From Polydactylus sextarius (Eukaryota > Chordata > Actinopteri > Polynemidae): a DNA stretch of 64,000 nt. The notes beneath the pieces are model-generated. The model was given only the letters and a program-made list of their open reading frames with translations, ran no database searches and was not told the origin of the DNA. Positions 63,331 through 64,000 of this stretch are shown here, piece after piece. The stretch spans positions 17,762,629 through 17,826,628 of the forward strand of contig CM028910.1 of the NCBI GenBank assembly GCA_016801845.1, in the 5' to 3' direction. Position 1 is the stretch's first letter. The number at the start of each line of letters is the position of its first letter. The position numbers and the translations under genes were made by a program.

Positions 63331-63362
63331 GCGTGGGTGGTTTATTGGTAGAGCTCGTGTCT
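63331..63362 (+). repeat. tRNA-Gly-like 5' half (SINE head or tRNA fragment)
   Basis: Thirty-two bases beginning GCGTGGGTGGTT resemble the 5' half of eukaryotic tRNA-Gly from memory (about 24 of 32), including a box-A-like TGGTTTATTGG at 63338-63348. The second half of the tRNA is absent: the expected T-arm position instead holds a hairpin, and a box-B-like GGTTCAATCAA occurs only at 63505-63515. It is therefore not a functional tRNA gene and may be the head of an unrecognised SINE. Confidence 0.35.
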
Positions 63363-63377
63363 GACTGGCACTTGACA

Positions 63378-63406
63378 TCTGGTACACTCTCCAGGAGTGT
63401 ACCAGA
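63378..63406. repeat. 12-bp perfect inverted repeat with 5-base loop
   Basis: TCTGGTACACTC and its exact reverse complement flank TCCAG. It starts 15 bases after the tRNA-Gly-like fragment and may belong to the same repeat element. Confidence 0.9.
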
Positions 63407-64000
63407 ATGGTGCATATCAACTCAGAGTCAAAAGTGAGGTGAGTGATTCAGGCTGAGGGGAGATTTGAGTGAAGCCCGAGGCTGACACCAAAGCACAGGG
63501 CAGCGGTTCAATCAATACTGGCTCATCCATGGACAAACGAGGTTGGGGTGCTAGGCGGCAGAGTGACCACGCTTCCTGACAGACCTAGCCAGGTTCATCA
63601 TATACGTGTGGTCACTGGTGACTTCAATCTTCATACTTTTACTCCGGATTTTGCTCCTTTTCCTTAAGTTAAAACATTGAGCAATTAACTATATTTATTA
63701 CAAACTAGTGATTTGACAGATAAAAATCAACACTTGATTTCCTCAGTGTAGAGAGACCAGCCATGCTTTTAAAAAACAAAACACTGATCTGAAAAACTAA
63801 AAGTTGCATAAAGCTGGACTGGCATTGGGTTTGGTAGCAATGGCCACTAAGGTTTCAAAAAAGCCTAAATGAATCTGGTTTATCAAAAATATATCTTTGT
63901 AGCATCTTTGAAGCAGGTGATTATTAAACTATTCTTGACCAACTACTAAGCCATTTTAAATATCTCACATTTATTTTTGACTCTGGAAGTGGCCAAAAAA

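Larger units (their letters stand above)
52711..64000. other. intergenic region downstream of nr5a2
   Basis: No gene is supportable on either strand. Contents are AT-rich unique sequence (52.7-57.0 kb), a tRNA-derived SINE (57031-57223), a unique block with SOX/POU motifs (58085-58600), a CA tract, a fish repeat and associated low-complexity DNA (59.7-61.3 kb), and sequence from 61.3 kb to the end with a tRNA-Gly-like fragment and a hairpin near 63.4 kb. Open frames up to 130 codons (for example 61943-62335) show no family resemblance and no splice context. An unannotated non-coding transcript cannot be excluded. Confidence 0.75.

Noticed and set aside
63331..63405. Functional tRNA-Gly gene
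   Set aside because: Only the 5' half resembles tRNA; the T-arm/box B is missing at the required distance.
1..64000. CRISPR arrays, phage, bacterial operons or a defence system
   Set aside because: Spliced vertebrate gene structure, long introns and dinucleotide microsatellites show this is fish nuclear DNA; no spaced direct repeats or prokaryotic genes were seen.

Overview
The window is vertebrate nuclear DNA, almost certainly from a teleost fish and probably a percomorph-type genome. The only gene I can support is the 3' portion of nr5a2 (liver receptor homolog 1, LRH-1; also FTF or ff1a) on the + strand. Four coding exons (3327-4033, 25543-25662, 29974-30121, 50600-50847) have consensus splice signals and compatible phases. 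They join into 407 C-terminal residues: the Ftz-F1 box, the hinge and the whole ligand-binding domain through the AF-2 helix. The two zinc-finger exons and the start codon lie upstream of base 1. Wording specific to NR5A2 (for example the hinge segment with IKSEYPDPY and the C-terminus LLIEMLHAKRA) separates it from NR5A1/SF-1. The teleost call rests on a histidine-rich hinge insertion, very dense CA/GT/AT microsatellites and several repeat types I recognise from fish genomes.

Layout: 1-3326 is the end of the intron after the DNA-binding-domain exons. 4034-25542 is a 21.5-kb intron with purine-rich and G-rich low-complexity blocks at 9.3-12.1 kb and an (AT)34 tract. 25663-29973 is a 4.3-kb intron carrying a (CA)33-linked fish repeat. 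30122-50599 is a 20.5-kb intron with purine-rich blocks, a (GT)33 tract, a probable retroposed 3' end at 33.35-33.54 kb and a cluster of nuclear-receptor motifs near 46.5 kb. The 3' UTR runs from 50848 to a likely poly(A) signal at 52688. From about 52.7 kb to 64.0 kb is intergenic sequence with no supportable gene. It holds a tRNA-derived SINE, a second fish repeat, a lysine-rich-looking A-rich minisatellite and a candidate SOX/POU element.

The gene acts alone here; there is no operon or second coding gene. The most interesting non-coding signals are a SOX-POU composite site (58123-58135) in a unique-sequence block 5.4 kb past the poly(A) signal, a perfect DR1 plus NR5A half-site pair at 46.5-46.7 kb, and a perfect inverted NR5A site at 48410-48418 that could mediate autoregulation. 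Nothing in the window indicates an undescribed biological system of the defence, CRISPR or operon kind. Regulatory statements are inferences from motif reading without alignment or chromatin data.
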